A stretch of 64,000 bases of DNA from Devosia sp. FKR38 (GCF_005222805.1 NZ_STGC01000002.1:62001-126000); one strand, 5' to 3'; positions 1 through 8,462 are shown, counted from the stretch's first letter. Made by a program: numbers and translations. The notes: a model not told the origin generated them from the letters alone.

Positions 1-280
1 GCTCCATGGTGGCGAGCTGGCTGAGGTCGATGCTGTCGATCAGCGCGTTGAAGATCGCCGATTTGGTCTGGAAGTATTCCTTGTCGCGCTGGGCCTCAGC
101 GGGGGCACGCACATCGACCACGTCTTCGGGCGTGCGAATGCGCGCCGCCATGCCGTCGGCATCGCTGGCGCGGCGCGACGGGGCTGCTGGGGCGGCGGGG
201 CGCGGCGGGCTCTGCACGGGACGCGCTGCCTCACCAACGCCCGGTGTGTTGCCGCCAAAAGTTACGCGTTTGCCGAACAT
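1..280 (-). CDS. cpaF: Flp pilus assembly ATPase CpaF (N-terminal part)
   Basis: Partial gene; only the first 93 codons are in the window and the rest runs off the left edge. The protein begins MFGKRVTFGG, then has a Pro/Ala-rich linker, then a segment reading KEYFQTKSAIFNALIDSIDL, which resembles the N-terminal helical domain of CpaF/TadA secretion ATPases. The Walker motifs lie outside the window. The family powers Tad/Flp pilus extrusion from the cytoplasmic face of the inner membrane. It follows cpaE by 34 bases on the same strand, the usual cpa order, which is the main support for the call. Confidence 0.85.
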   Translation of the reverse strand, partial: MFGKRVTFGGNTPGVGEAARPVQSPPRPAAPAAPSRRASDADGMAARIRTPEDVVDVRAPAEAQRDKEYFQTKSAIFNALIDSIDLSQLATME

Positions 281-314
281 GGTTATCCTACCGTTTCAGG
301 CCGCCTGGGCGCGG

Positions 315-1586
315 TCATGCCAGCTTCTTGAGAAACGAGGGGAGCTTGATCAGGCTGGCCGGACGCTGGCCGGCATGGCTGGTCTGACGACCAGTCACGC
401 GCATGCCAATGGCGCGGAACACCTCGTTGATCTTGTTGTTGGCGGCCACCTCGGCGATCATTTGGCCATTGTTGGCCGCCGTGCCGAACAGCGCCGCATC
501 GAACTGGATCTGTCCAGCCAGCTCGCATTCCACCGAGGTCGCAAACTCGGCCGAATTGATCTCGGGGCGGCGCGGCACACCGACCTTGTTGAGCACCAGC
601 AAGGGCGCCCGCTCGGTCGGCCGCAGCGACTTGATGGTGTCCGCCAGGTTCTTGGCATTGCGCAGATTGGCCAAGTCAGGCTCGGCGACGATCACCACCT
701 CGTCGATGGTCGCCAGGGTCTGGCGTACCCAGGCATTCCAGGCATGGGGAATATCGAGCACAACCACCGGCATCGAATTCTGGCACAGCTCGATGATCTG
801 CTCGAACTGGCGTTCCTCGAAATCATAGGTGCGGTCGAGCATCACCGGCGCGGTGAGCAGGTTGATGTGGTTGGCCGCCTTGCTCATCAGCCGGTCCAGC
901 ATGGTCTGGTCGACCTTCTGGTTGACATTCAGCGCATCGGCCAGGCCATGGGGCGGATCCTGGTTGAAGTTGAGCCCGGCGGTGCCGAAGGCCAGGTCCA
1001 TATCCAGGATCAGGCTGTCCTGGCGCAGGGCGGTGGCGATGGCCCAGCTGACATTGTGCGCGATGGTGGAGCCGCCAGCGCCGCCTTTGGCGGACACAAA
1101 GCCCACCGTGCGCCCGATGGGGGCGGCATTTTCGGATGCGAACAGTTCGGTAATGGCCGAGACGATCTGGCCGGCCGTCGCCGGCAACACGATATATTCG
1201 GAGATGCCCGAGCGGATCAGCTCGCGATAGAGCAGCACGTCGTTGACATGGCCCAGCACGACGACGCGCGTGGTGGCGTCGCAGACCTCGGCCAGGCGCT
1301 CCAGTTCGCCCGGCAGGGCTTCCGGCGAGGCGGTGGACTCAACGATGATCAGATTGGGTGTCGGGTTGGACTTGTAGGTCTCCACCGCGCCATCGATGCC
1401 GCCATTGTGGGTGGTCAGGGCCACCTTGGACATGCGGCGATCATGGATCGCGCTCTCCACCAGCTGGGCGGTCTGGGAATGCTCGCAAAAGGCCTGGATC
1501 GTGATGCGCGGGATCAGCCGCGCGCCCGACGAAATCTCAGCCGCCGGCTCTTCGGCCTTTTTGGTATCAGGGGTCAGAAAACTCAT
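315..1586 (-). CDS. cpaE: Pilus assembly protein CpaE (MinD-like ATPase)
   Basis: 423 residues. An N-terminal receiver-like half (about 30-150) precedes a MinD/ParA-type ATPase half. The deviant Walker A reads SAKGGAGGST near residue 165, and DMDLAFGTAGLNF follows as the switch region. CpaE proteins localise the Tad pilus machine at the pole or membrane. The start has AAGGAG 11 bases upstream on the minus strand. It lies 119 bases after cpaC and 34 bases before cpaF. Family assignment is firm; the localisation role is family knowledge. Confidence 0.93.
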   Translation of the reverse strand: MSFLTPDTKKAEEPAAEISSGARLIPRITIQAFCEHSQTAQLVESAIHDRRMSKVALTTHNGGIDGAVETYKSNPTPNLIIVESTASPEALPGELERLAEVCDATTRVVVLGHVNDVLLYRELIRSGISEYIVLPATAGQIVSAITELFASENAAPIGRTVGFVSAKGGAGGSTIAHNVSWAIATALRQDSLILDMDLAFGTAGLNFNQDPPHGLADALNVNQKVDQTMLDRLMSKAANHINLLTAPVMLDRTYDFEERQFEQIIELCQNSMPVVVLDIPHAWNAWVRQTLATIDEVVIVAEPDLANLRNAKNLADTIKSLRPTERAPLLVLNKVGVPRRPEINSAEFATSVECELAGQIQFDAALFGTAANNGQMIAEVAANNKINEVFRAIGMRVTGRQTSHAGQRPASLIKLPSFLKKLA

Positions 1587-1683
1587 CGAACCTAAACTCC
1601 TTCGTCGGGGCCGGCAAACCGCCCCTGGATCCCGCTGCAGCAGATGATGCCTGCCTGCGGGCTCCGATGCCCAATATCGTGCC

Positions 1684-1702
1684 GGGCCACGCCGCGTGGC
1701 CC
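1684..1702 (-). promoter_or_regulatory. Strong intercistronic hairpin between cpaC and cpaE
   Basis: GGGCCACGC (1684-1692) and GCGTGGCCC (1694-1702) form a 9 bp inverted repeat with almost no loop. It starts just after the cpaC stop and lacks a T tract. It could be an mRNA processing or stabilising element, or an attenuator separating cpaC from cpaE-cpaF. Confidence 0.45.
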
Positions 1703-1705
1703 CAG

Positions 1706-3112
1706 CTAGTCGAGAACGAAGCCGACCGAGCCCTTGATGGAGCCGCGGATTTCCCCGCTGCCGGCCACGCCGTACATGTTTTCCATCCGGCCCAGGAAAA
1801 TCGCCTCGGCGTCGCTGGCCACGGTCGAGCCGTCCGTGGGCACGGGAATGGCATTGGCCGAGCTCGGCTGCACCAGATAAGGCGTGACCAGAATGACCAG
1901 TTCGGTCTGCTGGGTCTGGAAATCGCGGGAGCGGAACAGCGCGCCCAGGATGGGAATATTGCCCAGGCCCGGCAGCTGGTTGATCTGCTGGCGGGTGGTT
2001 TCCTGCAGCAGGCCGCCGATGGCCAAAGTGGTCCCGGCTGCAAGCTCAACCGAGGTATTGGCCTGGCGTTTGGTCAGCGAGCCGTCGGTCTGTGGATCAG
2101 ACACCGAGGTGTCCACCGCGAGCGCAATGGTACCATTGGACTTGACCACGGGGGTGAAGGCCAGCTCCACGCCATAGGGCTTGAAGATTACCGTGCGCTG
2201 CTGGGTTGTGGGATCGATCACAGCATAGGGCAATTCGCCACCAGCGAGGAATTTTGCGGGCTGGCCGGAAATGGCGGTCAACGTCGGCTGGGCCAGGATG
2301 CGCAGGGCACCACGGGTTTCGAGCGCGCGGATAGCCGCGTTGATCTGCAGATTGCCCAGGCCGAAGGTGCCCGCAGCGCCATTGGTGCCTGTGGTCGTGG
2401 CATTGTTGAAGCTGAGGTTGGTGGAGCCGACGCTCAGCGTGCCAGACAGATTGATACCAAACTGCTTGGCCACATCGCGCTTCACCTCGGAGACGGTGAC
2501 CTGCAGCATGACCTGCTGCGGCCCGATCACTTGGATGAGGCTGCCGCGCGGTTCTCCTCCCGAGAGGTCGGACGCCAGTTGTTCGGCGATCGACTTGTCC
2601 TCGGCGGTGAGCACTGTGCCGGTAAGCAGGAAGTGTGTGATGTTGTCGGTGTTGCTGCCTGTGACGGCTTCAACCTTGATATTCGAGCCCGGGATCACGC
2701 GTGCCAGCGCGGCCTCCAGCGAACGCCCCATGCCGGATTCGGGTTCATCCACGACCACATCGAGTACAGCTATGGTGCGGCCCTGGTCGTCGAGGAAGAA
2801 GATGTTGGTCTTGCCGCCCGCGACGCCCTGGACGATGGCGCGCGTGCGGGTGCGCATGATTGCGGCGGCCACCGCTGGCTGGCTGACAATCACCTCGGCT
2901 GCTCCGGCCGGCAGGTCAACCAGCATGGTGGTGTTGACGTCCACCTTGACCTGCCGCGTAGCGCCATAGGCTGCAGCGGTAACCGACAGATGGGTCTCCT
3001 GGGCGAGCACTGGCTGGGTCCCCAGCATGGCGCATGCTGTGAGCAGCCCGAGTATCGGTGCGCCCAGGCGGAGCTGAGCGCGGCGAGGGAGAATGTTCAG
3101 AAACGGGTTCAT
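1706..3112 (-). CDS. cpaC: Outer-membrane secretin CpaC/RcpA of the Flp pilus
   Basis: 468 residues from the chosen ATG. A signal peptide ends near AMLGTQPVLAQE. It is followed by a pilus-formation N-terminal domain (about 35-110), a BON-like part, and the secretin domain of type II/III systems with VELAFTPVV and LPGLGNIPILGALF in the C-terminal third. Secretins form the outer-membrane pore for the pilus. An upstream in-frame start at 3145 would lie inside cpaB and lacks a signal peptide at its end, so 3112, with GGAGAAG just upstream, is preferred. No CpaD-type gene follows. Confidence 0.93.
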   Translation of the reverse strand: MNPFLNILPRRAQLRLGAPILGLLTACAMLGTQPVLAQETHLSVTAAAYGATRQVKVDVNTTMLVDLPAGAAEVIVSQPAVAAAIMRTRTRAIVQGVAGGKTNIFFLDDQGRTIAVLDVVVDEPESGMGRSLEAALARVIPGSNIKVEAVTGSNTDNITHFLLTGTVLTAEDKSIAEQLASDLSGGEPRGSLIQVIGPQQVMLQVTVSEVKRDVAKQFGINLSGTLSVGSTNLSFNNATTTGTNGAAGTFGLGNLQINAAIRALETRGALRILAQPTLTAISGQPAKFLAGGELPYAVIDPTTQQRTVIFKPYGVELAFTPVVKSNGTIALAVDTSVSDPQTDGSLTKRQANTSVELAAGTTLAIGGLLQETTRQQINQLPGLGNIPILGALFRSRDFQTQQTELVILVTPYLVQPSSANAIPVPTDGSTVASDAEAIFLGRMENMYGVAGSGEIRGSIKGSVGFVLD

Positions 3113-3125
3113 GGTCTTCTCCACC

Positions 3126-4100
3126 CTACATGGGCACATTGCCATTCTGAGCGGCTGGCGCCGGATCAGACGCGGGGGCAGACACCGCAGGCAATTGGTT
3201 CGTGGTTGTGTTTGACGTGACAGCCACCGGCGTTACAACCGGCGCCGGGGCGGACGGTGTCATGGCCTCGGTCTGGCTGGGATTGCCCGAGAGCACGCTC
3301 TGTTCGCGACCGAAGCGGAACACGCGCACGGTCTGGTTGCTGGCCTGCTGGGCGACGGTGGCGTCGGCGGAAAAATCGGCGACCGAGCGCAGGGTCAACG
3401 AAAGCTGGCCACGCGTGGAGGCGTTGATCAGGGTTTCAGCCTGGCCCGGGTCGAGCTCAAGGGTGGCGATAGCGACATCGTCAAAGGTCACTGCCGCAGG
3501 GGTGGCGCCCGCCGCCACGTCCTCTTCAGTCTGGCCGCCGCTGACGCCCACCTGCCCCAGCCGCTTGCCAATGGCCAGGATGCGCACATTGGCCAGCACG
3601 ACCTCCGAGCGGGAGCCCAGTTCGGACTGGCTGGTCAGAACCACATCGACATGGTCATTGGGTACGATGAAGCCGCCCGCGCTCGAGACGGCGCTGACGC
3701 CGACAGAAACGCCGCGCATGCCCTCGGACAGGACCGCAGACAGATAACCCTGGTCGGAGCGCACCAGCTTGGCTTCGCGGATGGGTTCACCGGGGAAGAA
3801 TTCAAAGCGCGCTACCGCGCCGGCCAGCTTGGCGGGGGCCTCGGGCATGGCGGAGATGGTGACATAGTCGGTGCGCAGCGCGCCCTCAGGCCAGTCCAAC
3901 CACTCCACTGTCTCGGGCGACAGTCGTTCGCCCATGCCGATGGGGGCCTTGGCGACCAGCACCTGGGTCTTGTTCTCGGGAACGACTTCGGTGATCACCT
4001 GGGTATTGGTGACCGGATCGCCGCCACGCGTGACCAGAAATGCTGCCAGCCCGCCAGCGACGAGGGCAACCAGCAACAATATCATCCGGGCCGGCTTCAT
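3126..4100 (-). CDS. cpaB: Flp pilus assembly protein CpaB/RcpC
   Basis: 324 residues. An N-terminal membrane anchor (MILLLVALVAGGLAAFLV) is followed by a periplasmic SAF domain (about 45-120: VLVAKAPIGMGERLSPETV) and the RcpC/CpaB domain with FIVPNDHVDVVLTS. The C-terminal 60 residues are Pro/Ala/Thr-rich and probably disordered. CpaB proteins are periplasmic partners of the secretin. The gene ends 13 bases before the cpaC start, so the two are probably translated from one mRNA. Confidence 0.92.
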   Translation of the reverse strand: MKPARMILLLVALVAGGLAAFLVTRGGDPVTNTQVITEVVPENKTQVLVAKAPIGMGERLSPETVEWLDWPEGALRTDYVTISAMPEAPAKLAGAVARFEFFPGEPIREAKLVRSDQGYLSAVLSEGMRGVSVGVSAVSSAGGFIVPNDHVDVVLTSQSELGSRSEVVLANVRILAIGKRLGQVGVSGGQTEEDVAAGATPAAVTFDDVAIATLELDPGQAETLINASTRGQLSLTLRSVADFSADATVAQQASNQTVRVFRFGREQSVLSGNPSQTEAMTPSAPAPVVTPVAVTSNTTTNQLPAVSAPASDPAPAAQNGNVPM

Positions 4101-4267
4101 GACTCACTCCGGTTACACTGGGGCGCACAGGCCCAACTCCACCGGGGGAACTTTGGACTCAAAGGGTCAAAGTTTGGTTAATCGATGCTTTTGAACTTGG
4201 GTTAACAAGTTGTGAATTCTCGCGATTTGCGAAAGGCGGCAGCCGTGCTGGCGTGCCGCGACCCTGT

Positions 4268-4798
4268 TCAGGCCGTCAGGCGTTCAAAGATGGTGGAGCT
4301 CGAATAGGTCAGCAGGCCCGACATGGCCAGGGCAATACCATAGGGCACGCCGCTGTTGCGATCATGCAGCCGCTCAAGCCAGCGGAAGCGAGAGATCAGG
4401 GGGATCAGCGGCATGCGCCGCAGCGCCAGGATCGCCAGGGTGAGGATGCCGCCACCGAAGGCGGCATAGACCAGATAGGGCACAGTGAGATGCAGGCCGA
4501 GCCAGAGCGTGGTCACCGCAGCCAGCTTGGCGTCGCCGCCACCGATCCAGCCGCGGGCGAAGAAAACGAATCCAACCAGCAGCACTGCCATGGCGACCAG
4601 CAGGCTAAAGCCGATCTCCTCCAGCGGCACGCCAACAGGGAGTGCAACCAAGAAGTAGCCGGCGAGCAGCGCCAGCACGAGCTTGTTGGGAATGGTCATG
4701 GTCAGCAGGTCTGAAGCGGCCGACAGAGCCATGCCCAAGGGAAATATGAACAGGGCCAGGGTTGCCAAAAAGCCCATAGTCACCAAGTCCATTCTCAA
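4268..4798 (-). CDS. cpaA: Prepilin peptidase CpaA/TadV
   Basis: 176 residues, about six membrane segments. Two aspartates characteristic of type IV prepilin (A24) peptidases are visible: one in SAASDLLTMTIPN near residue 30 and one in GGGDAKLAAV (GxGD motif) near residue 89. This enzyme cleaves the leader of the Flp pilin and pseudopilins at the inner membrane. It lies after the flp terminator and starts about 110 bases from the flp stop, so it is expressed by read-through or from its own promoter. Confidence 0.92.
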   Translation of the reverse strand: MRMDLVTMGFLATLALFIFPLGMALSAASDLLTMTIPNKLVLALLAGYFLVALPVGVPLEEIGFSLLVAMAVLLVGFVFFARGWIGGGDAKLAAVTTLWLGLHLTVPYLVYAAFGGGILTLAILALRRMPLIPLISRFRWLERLHDRNSGVPYGIALAMSGLLTYSSSTIFERLTA

Positions 4799-4849
4799 GT
4801 CAGAGGTCGCGCCGCATTTGCGCGCGATAGTGCTGGCGAAGGGTTAACA

Positions 4850-4889
4850 AAAAAGAAAGGCAGGGACCACTGGCGCGGTCCCTGCCTTT
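4850..4889 (-). terminator. Rho-independent terminator after flp
   Basis: AAAGGCAGGGACC (4856-4868) pairs perfectly with GGTCCCTGCCTTT (4877-4889), with an 8-base loop. On the minus strand the stem is followed by a T-rich run (4850-4858). It sits between the flp stop and cpaA, an arrangement that lets pilin mRNA exceed assembly-gene mRNA. Confidence 0.85.
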
Positions 4890-4909
4890 TATGACGCTCA
4901 GCGGCTCGA

Positions 4910-5092
4910 TTAGAGCTTGCCGGTGGTCGAGTTGTTCAGCTTGCCGGAGATGCCGGTAAACAGGTTGCTCAGGCTGTTGCCCAGAGCAGAAGCGGCAACG
5001 ATGATGCCGACAGAGATCAGAGCGGCGATCAGGCCGTACTCGATAGCAGTCGCGCCGGACTCGTCCTGCGCGAAACGTGTGAAGAGGTTCAT
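4910..5092 (-). CDS. flp: Flp family type IVb major pilin
   Basis: 60 residues: short leader MNLFTRFAQDESG, then ATAIEYGLIAALISVGIIVA, the conserved Flp motif with the glutamate and tyrosine after the processing site, and a short C-terminal tail rich in Asn/Ser/Thr. The prepilin is probably cut after the glycine by CpaA. The start is supported by GGAG seven bases upstream. The gene has its own terminator and an AT-rich promoter region, as expected for a highly expressed structural subunit. Confidence 0.95.
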   Translation of the reverse strand: MNLFTRFAQDESGATAIEYGLIAALISVGIIVAASALGNSLSNLFTGISGKLNNSTTGKL

Positions 5093-5484
5093 TCCCAGGC
5101 TCCATTAAAATACGCCACATGGTGACGCCATCGTTCGACACGTGAGACATCGAACATGAAAGCGAGGCTATGCCCAAGTTATTGACAAGGAGTTAATCGA
5201 GATTAGTGCAAAAGCACAACAAACGCACACACGCTGCAGCACAAGTAATTAACCAGCAAATACTAACCACAGAATTAACTATACATTATGGTTATCAGTT
5301 CGTAAATACCGTCATATACTTCAGAATCCGCGCCAGCTCGGCAATCTCACTGAATTATTCCACATTGATTCAATTTTTGTCTAGCTGAATTCGAAAATTT
5401 CGCGATCAAGCAGCGTTTGCCAATTCTTCACCATTCGCGCAGAAAATGGTGCGCATGCGTTTCCCGTCTCGCCGGAACATTCCC
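5093..5484. promoter_or_regulatory. AT-rich divergent control region of the pilus locus
   Basis: About 390 bases between the divergent flp and the plus-strand CpaC-N-like gene, distinctly more AT-rich than the rest of the window. It holds several TTAACC-like half sites: TTAACC at 5249-5254, CTAACC at 5263-5268, TTAACT at 5275-5280 and ATAACCAT on minus at about 5287-5294. Their spacings do not match the TTAA-N7-TTAA CtrA box, so CtrA binding is only a possibility. I see no convincing ORF or RNA gene here. Confidence 0.45.
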
Positions 5485-5940
5485 ATGCGTCGTTTCCTTG
5501 TCGCCATTGCAGCCGCTGGCCTTGTTATTGCCCCCCTGCTCATGGCGCCCCCCGCCTGGGCGGTGGATGGCGCGCCAATCAATGTGAACGTCAACATGGC
5601 CCGCATCCTGCGCATCAACGCCGCGGCGGCGACAGTGATCGTGGGCAATCCCGGCATTGCCGATGTGACCATCCAGGATCCGCAGACGTTGATCCTGACC
5701 GGCAAGAGCTATGGCCAGACCAATCTGATCGTGCTCGATGCCGCAGGCAATCCGATCGCCGATACGCTGATCGAGGTCATCCAGATGCAGGCGGGCCTGA
5801 CCACGGTCTATCAGGGCCAGTCGCGCACGACATTGTCCTGCGCCCCTATCTGCCAGGACACCATAACCATGGGCGATGATCCGAACTTCTCGGGCCGCGC
5901 GATGGCGTCCTCGCAGATCGTCAGCAACATGGGCAACTGA
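5485..5940 (+). CDS. Small secreted CpaC N-terminal-domain protein of the pilus locus
   Basis: 151 residues from the ATG at 5485 (an in-frame ATG at 5446 would add 13 basic residues). The signal peptide RRFLVAIAAAGLVIAPLLM ends at AWA. It is followed by a single domain (about 35-100) reading INVNVNMARILRIN and VGNPGIADVTI, matching the pilus-formation N-terminal domain found at the front of CpaC. Unlike CpaC there is no secretin domain. The C-terminal part has two cysteines (SCAPICQ), perhaps a periplasmic disulfide. Likely an accessory to the secretin; exact role unknown. Confidence 0.75.
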   Translation: MRRFLVAIAAAGLVIAPLLMAPPAWAVDGAPINVNVNMARILRINAAAATVIVGNPGIADVTIQDPQTLILTGKSYGQTNLIVLDAAGNPIADTLIEVIQMQAGLTTVYQGQSRTTLSCAPICQDTITMGDDPNFSGRAMASSQIVSNMGN

Positions 5941-5954
5941 CAGCCCCCCTGGCA

Positions 5955-5971
5955 TTAACCCCCTGCTAACC
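5955..5971 (+). promoter_or_regulatory. CtrA-like box upstream of the pseudopilin genes
   Basis: TTAACC (5955-5960), five bases, CTAACC (5966-5971): TTAA-N7-CTAA, one mismatch from the alphaproteobacterial CtrA consensus TTAA-N7-TTAA. It lies 91 bases before the start at 6062. CtrA controls pilin genes in Caulobacter, which makes the site plausible; binding is inferred. Confidence 0.45.
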
Positions 5972-6061
5972 AAGCCTAAAATCCACCATCGCAGCGCAGG
6001 TGGCCATAACACTCGATTAGCCATGTCCAGATAAACTGAGTGCTCTTGCAAAGGGGCATTG

Positions 6062-6628
6062 ATGGCCATCACCGTCGCAACGCTGATCAGTCGAGCTGTG
6101 CTGCCGCGTCGTTGGCGCGGCTTCAACCGCGATCAGAGCGGCGCCACTGCTGTGGAGATGGGCCTGCTCGCCCTGCCCTTCTTCATGATCGTGGGCGCCA
6201 TCCTGGAGACCTCGGTGGTGTTTCTGGCCAGCCAGTTCCTCGACAGCGCCGTGGCCGACACCAGCCGCATGGTCCGTACCGGTACGGCAAAGACCACCAT
6301 TACCGATGCCGCCGGCTTCCGCAACGCGGTGTGCAGTCGGCTCTATGGCCTGTTCTCCGATTGCAGCGGCCTGCATGTCGAGGTCAAAACCATCTCGGAC
6401 TTTGCGTCTGCCAGCATATCTGCGCCGATTGATGATGCCTGCACAACCAACTGTGGCTGGACGCGCAACGAGGATTATACCGCCGGCACCGGATCGAGCA
6501 TCATGCTGGTGCAGGTCTATTACAAATGGCCCATCATCCTGAACCTGGGCGGGCTGTCGCTGGCCAATCTGCCGGACAGCAAGCGCCTGCTCTCAGCGTC
6601 CACCGTCTTCCGAAACGAGCCCTATTGA
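6062..6628 (+). CDS. TadE/TadF-like minor pseudopilin
   Basis: 188 residues. The N-terminus carries NRDQSGATAVEMGLLALPFF, a TadE-like prepilin-type motif with the conserved glutamate, followed by a long hydrophobic helix and a periplasmic part with four cysteines (one CxxxC, DACTTNC). Such proteins are processed by the prepilin peptidase and needed for Tad pilus assembly. The ATG at 6062 has AGGGG five bases upstream; a TTG directly before it is less likely. The stop overlaps the next start (TGATG). Confidence 0.82.
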   Translation: MAITVATLISRAVLPRRWRGFNRDQSGATAVEMGLLALPFFMIVGAILETSVVFLASQFLDSAVADTSRMVRTGTAKTTITDAAGFRNAVCSRLYGLFSDCSGLHVEVKTISDFASASISAPIDDACTTNCGWTRNEDYTAGTGSSIMLVQVYYKWPIILNLGGLSLANLPDSKRLLSASTVFRNEPY

Positions 6629-7200
6629 TGCGCCCGCGTGACGCCGTGCGGCGCTGGATCGGCCGCTTTGCCAGCGAGCGCAGCGGGGTGGCTGCGGTGG
6701 AGTTCGCACTGATCCTGCCGATCATGCTGCTGCTCTACATTGGCATGATGGAAGGCAGCACCTTGATCGCCATGGACCGCAAGGTGCAGTCGGTGTCGGG
6801 CGCCGTGGGCGATCTGGTGTCCCGCTCGGACGGCGAAATCGCCCAGTCGACGCTGGAGGATTATGTGCGGGTGGCCGGCGGCATGATGACGCCCTATCCG
6901 GTTGCGCCGCTCGAACAGATCGTCAGCCAGGTCTATGTCGACAGCAATGGCACCGCCAAGGTGGACTGGTCCAAGCGCTTCGTGGACCAGACGCTGGTGT
7001 CCACCGGTCAACATCCCGTGGGGGCGACCTATACGCTGCCTGCCGACGTGGTCTCGATCTCCAAGGGCCTTTACGTCATCGTGGCCGAGAGCCAGTACAG
7101 CTATCCGCCGCTCTATGGCATCGTGTTCAAGGACAAGGTGACGCTGTATCGGCAGAACTTCTTCATCCCGCGCTTCCGCGAGAAGATCGCGCTGAAATAG
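6628..7200 (+). CDS. TadE/TadG-like pilus protein
   Basis: 190 residues. It opens with a short basic segment, then ERSGVAAVEFALILPIMLLL, the TadE-like motif and transmembrane helix, and a periplasmic region of about 140 residues without cysteines. It overlaps the previous stop by one base, implying translational coupling of two minor pseudopilins. The split between TadE, TadF and TadG names cannot be made by eye; family membership is clear. Confidence 0.82.
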   Translation: MRPRDAVRRWIGRFASERSGVAAVEFALILPIMLLLYIGMMEGSTLIAMDRKVQSVSGAVGDLVSRSDGEIAQSTLEDYVRVAGGMMTPYPVAPLEQIVSQVYVDSNGTAKVDWSKRFVDQTLVSTGQHPVGATYTLPADVVSISKGLYVIVAESQYSYPPLYGIVFKDKVTLYRQNFFIPRFREKIALK

Positions 7201-7314
7201 CCTAAGACGCGGCGGGCACATCGACGTGGCAGCCCTGCGCGTGGCAGGCTTGCGTCGCCACCGGCCCCATGTCAAAAGCCGCGCACGATCCCTCTTTCAT
7301 GCGGCAATAGCATT

Positions 7315-7935
7315 ATGTCCGATACACTCGTCCCCGTGTTCGATCTTGGCGGCGTGTTCGTCGACTGGAACCCGATGTACCTGTTCCGCAAGCTGTTCGA
7401 CAGCGAGGAGGACGCGGTCTGGTTCCAGCAGAATATCTGCACGCTGGACTGGAACCTGGAATTTGACGCCGGCGAGATCTACTCGGAAGGCGTGGCCAAG
7501 CTGATCACCCGCTTCCCCAAATACTGGCGCGAGATCCAGGCGTTTGACCTGCGCTGGAAGGAAACGCTGGGCGGCTTCATCCAGGGCACGATCGACATCC
7601 ATGACGAGCTGATCGAGCAGGAGATCCCGACCTTTGCCATCACCAATTTCTCGTGGGAGAAATGGGTGAGCTGCCTGGGCGAATGGCCATTCCTGGAAAA
7701 GTTCGACGGCGTGGTGGTCTCGGGCCTGGAAGGCCTGGTCAAGCCAGATCCGCGGCTCTACCGCGTGTTCTGCGAGCGCTATGGCATTGCCGCCGAGAAC
7801 TGCGTGTTCATCGACGACAGCGAGCCCAATATCATCTCGGCCCGCAAGTTCGGCATGCACGGCATCCACTTCAAGGATCCGGTGATGCTGCGCAAGGAAC
7901 TGATCGCCCTGGGCCTGCCGCTCAAGGCCAAGTAA
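7315..7935 (+). CDS. HAD-superfamily hydrolase (subfamily IA, YihX-like)
   Basis: 206 residues, normal for the family. Motif I is FDLGGVFVDWNP (nucleophile Asp and WN next to it), motif II lies near AITNFS, motif III lysine is in LEGLVKPDPRLY, and motif IV is VFIDDSEPNI. The helical cap between motifs I and II is typical of haloacid dehalogenase or sugar-phosphate phosphatase members. The substrate cannot be told from sequence. It stands alone on the plus strand after the pilus genes. Confidence 0.85.
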   Translation: MSDTLVPVFDLGGVFVDWNPMYLFRKLFDSEEDAVWFQQNICTLDWNLEFDAGEIYSEGVAKLITRFPKYWREIQAFDLRWKETLGGFIQGTIDIHDELIEQEIPTFAITNFSWEKWVSCLGEWPFLEKFDGVVVSGLEGLVKPDPRLYRVFCERYGIAAENCVFIDDSEPNIISARKFGMHGIHFKDPVMLRKELIALGLPLKAK

Positions 7936-7974
7936 GCCAGCGCGGTTGACCCCCAGACCTTCGGGCAGGACGGC

Positions 7975-8370
7975 TTAGCGGAAGCGGCCGCCCTGCTGGA
8001 TAACTTCGATCTTGTAGCCATCGGGGTCGGTGATGAAGAAGAACCGGCCGACAGGCACATCGCCGTTCTTGAAGTCGATGAGCCGGCCGGGCGCGAGGCC
8101 CAGGTCAGACAGCCGGGCATGCTCGGCATCGAGATCATCCACCACAACGGCCAGATGGCCGTAGCCGTCGCCCAGCGCATAGGGCTCGGTGCGGCCGTGA
8201 TTGATGGTGAGTTCGAGCTCAAAGCTGCCGCCGTCGGCCAGCAGATAGATCAGCGTGAAATCGGCGAACACCAGCCGGTCGGCAATGCGCAGGCCGAAGG
8301 CGCGGGTGTAGAAATCGATCGAGCGCGCCTCGTCGAGCACGCGCAGCATGGAATGGACAAACTTGGCCAT
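7975..8370 (-). CDS. gloA: Lactoylglutathione lyase (glyoxalase I), VOC family
   Basis: 131 residues. All four metal ligands of glyoxalase I can be placed: His in VHSMLRV near the start, Glu in FELELT, His in GHLAVVV and Glu in DPDGYKIEVIQ. The family isomerises the methylglyoxal-glutathione hemithioacetal to lactoylglutathione in the cytoplasm. It is encoded downstream of upp with about 90 bases between them, so it may be a separate unit. A more specialised VOC role cannot be excluded. Confidence 0.8.
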   Translation of the reverse strand: MAKFVHSMLRVLDEARSIDFYTRAFGLRIADRLVFADFTLIYLLADGGSFELELTINHGRTEPYALGDGYGHLAVVVDDLDAEHARLSDLGLAPGRLIDFKNGDVPVGRFFFITDPDGYKIEVIQQGGRFR

Positions 8371-8462
8371 GGTGTTCCGCCTGTTGTTGGATCGGGAGGC
8401 GCATAGCGCGGCAGCCCGCGCACCGTGCGCCCGTCCGGAGCGCGCCGCGCGCGGGACGACCG

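Noticed and set aside
6..1595. Long plus-strand open frame of 529 codons opposite cpaF/cpaE
   Set aside because: It is antisense to two clear genes, and its composition (His/Gly/Arg-rich) is that of GC-rich antisense frames, with no known motif.
3113..3145. Upstream start for cpaC
   Set aside because: It lies inside cpaB and gives no better signal peptide; the ATG at 3112 has the better ribosome-binding site.
7201..7314. Possible tRNA or small RNA in the gap before the HAD gene
   Set aside because: No cloverleaf, terminator or conserved stem could be drawn; I see nothing there.
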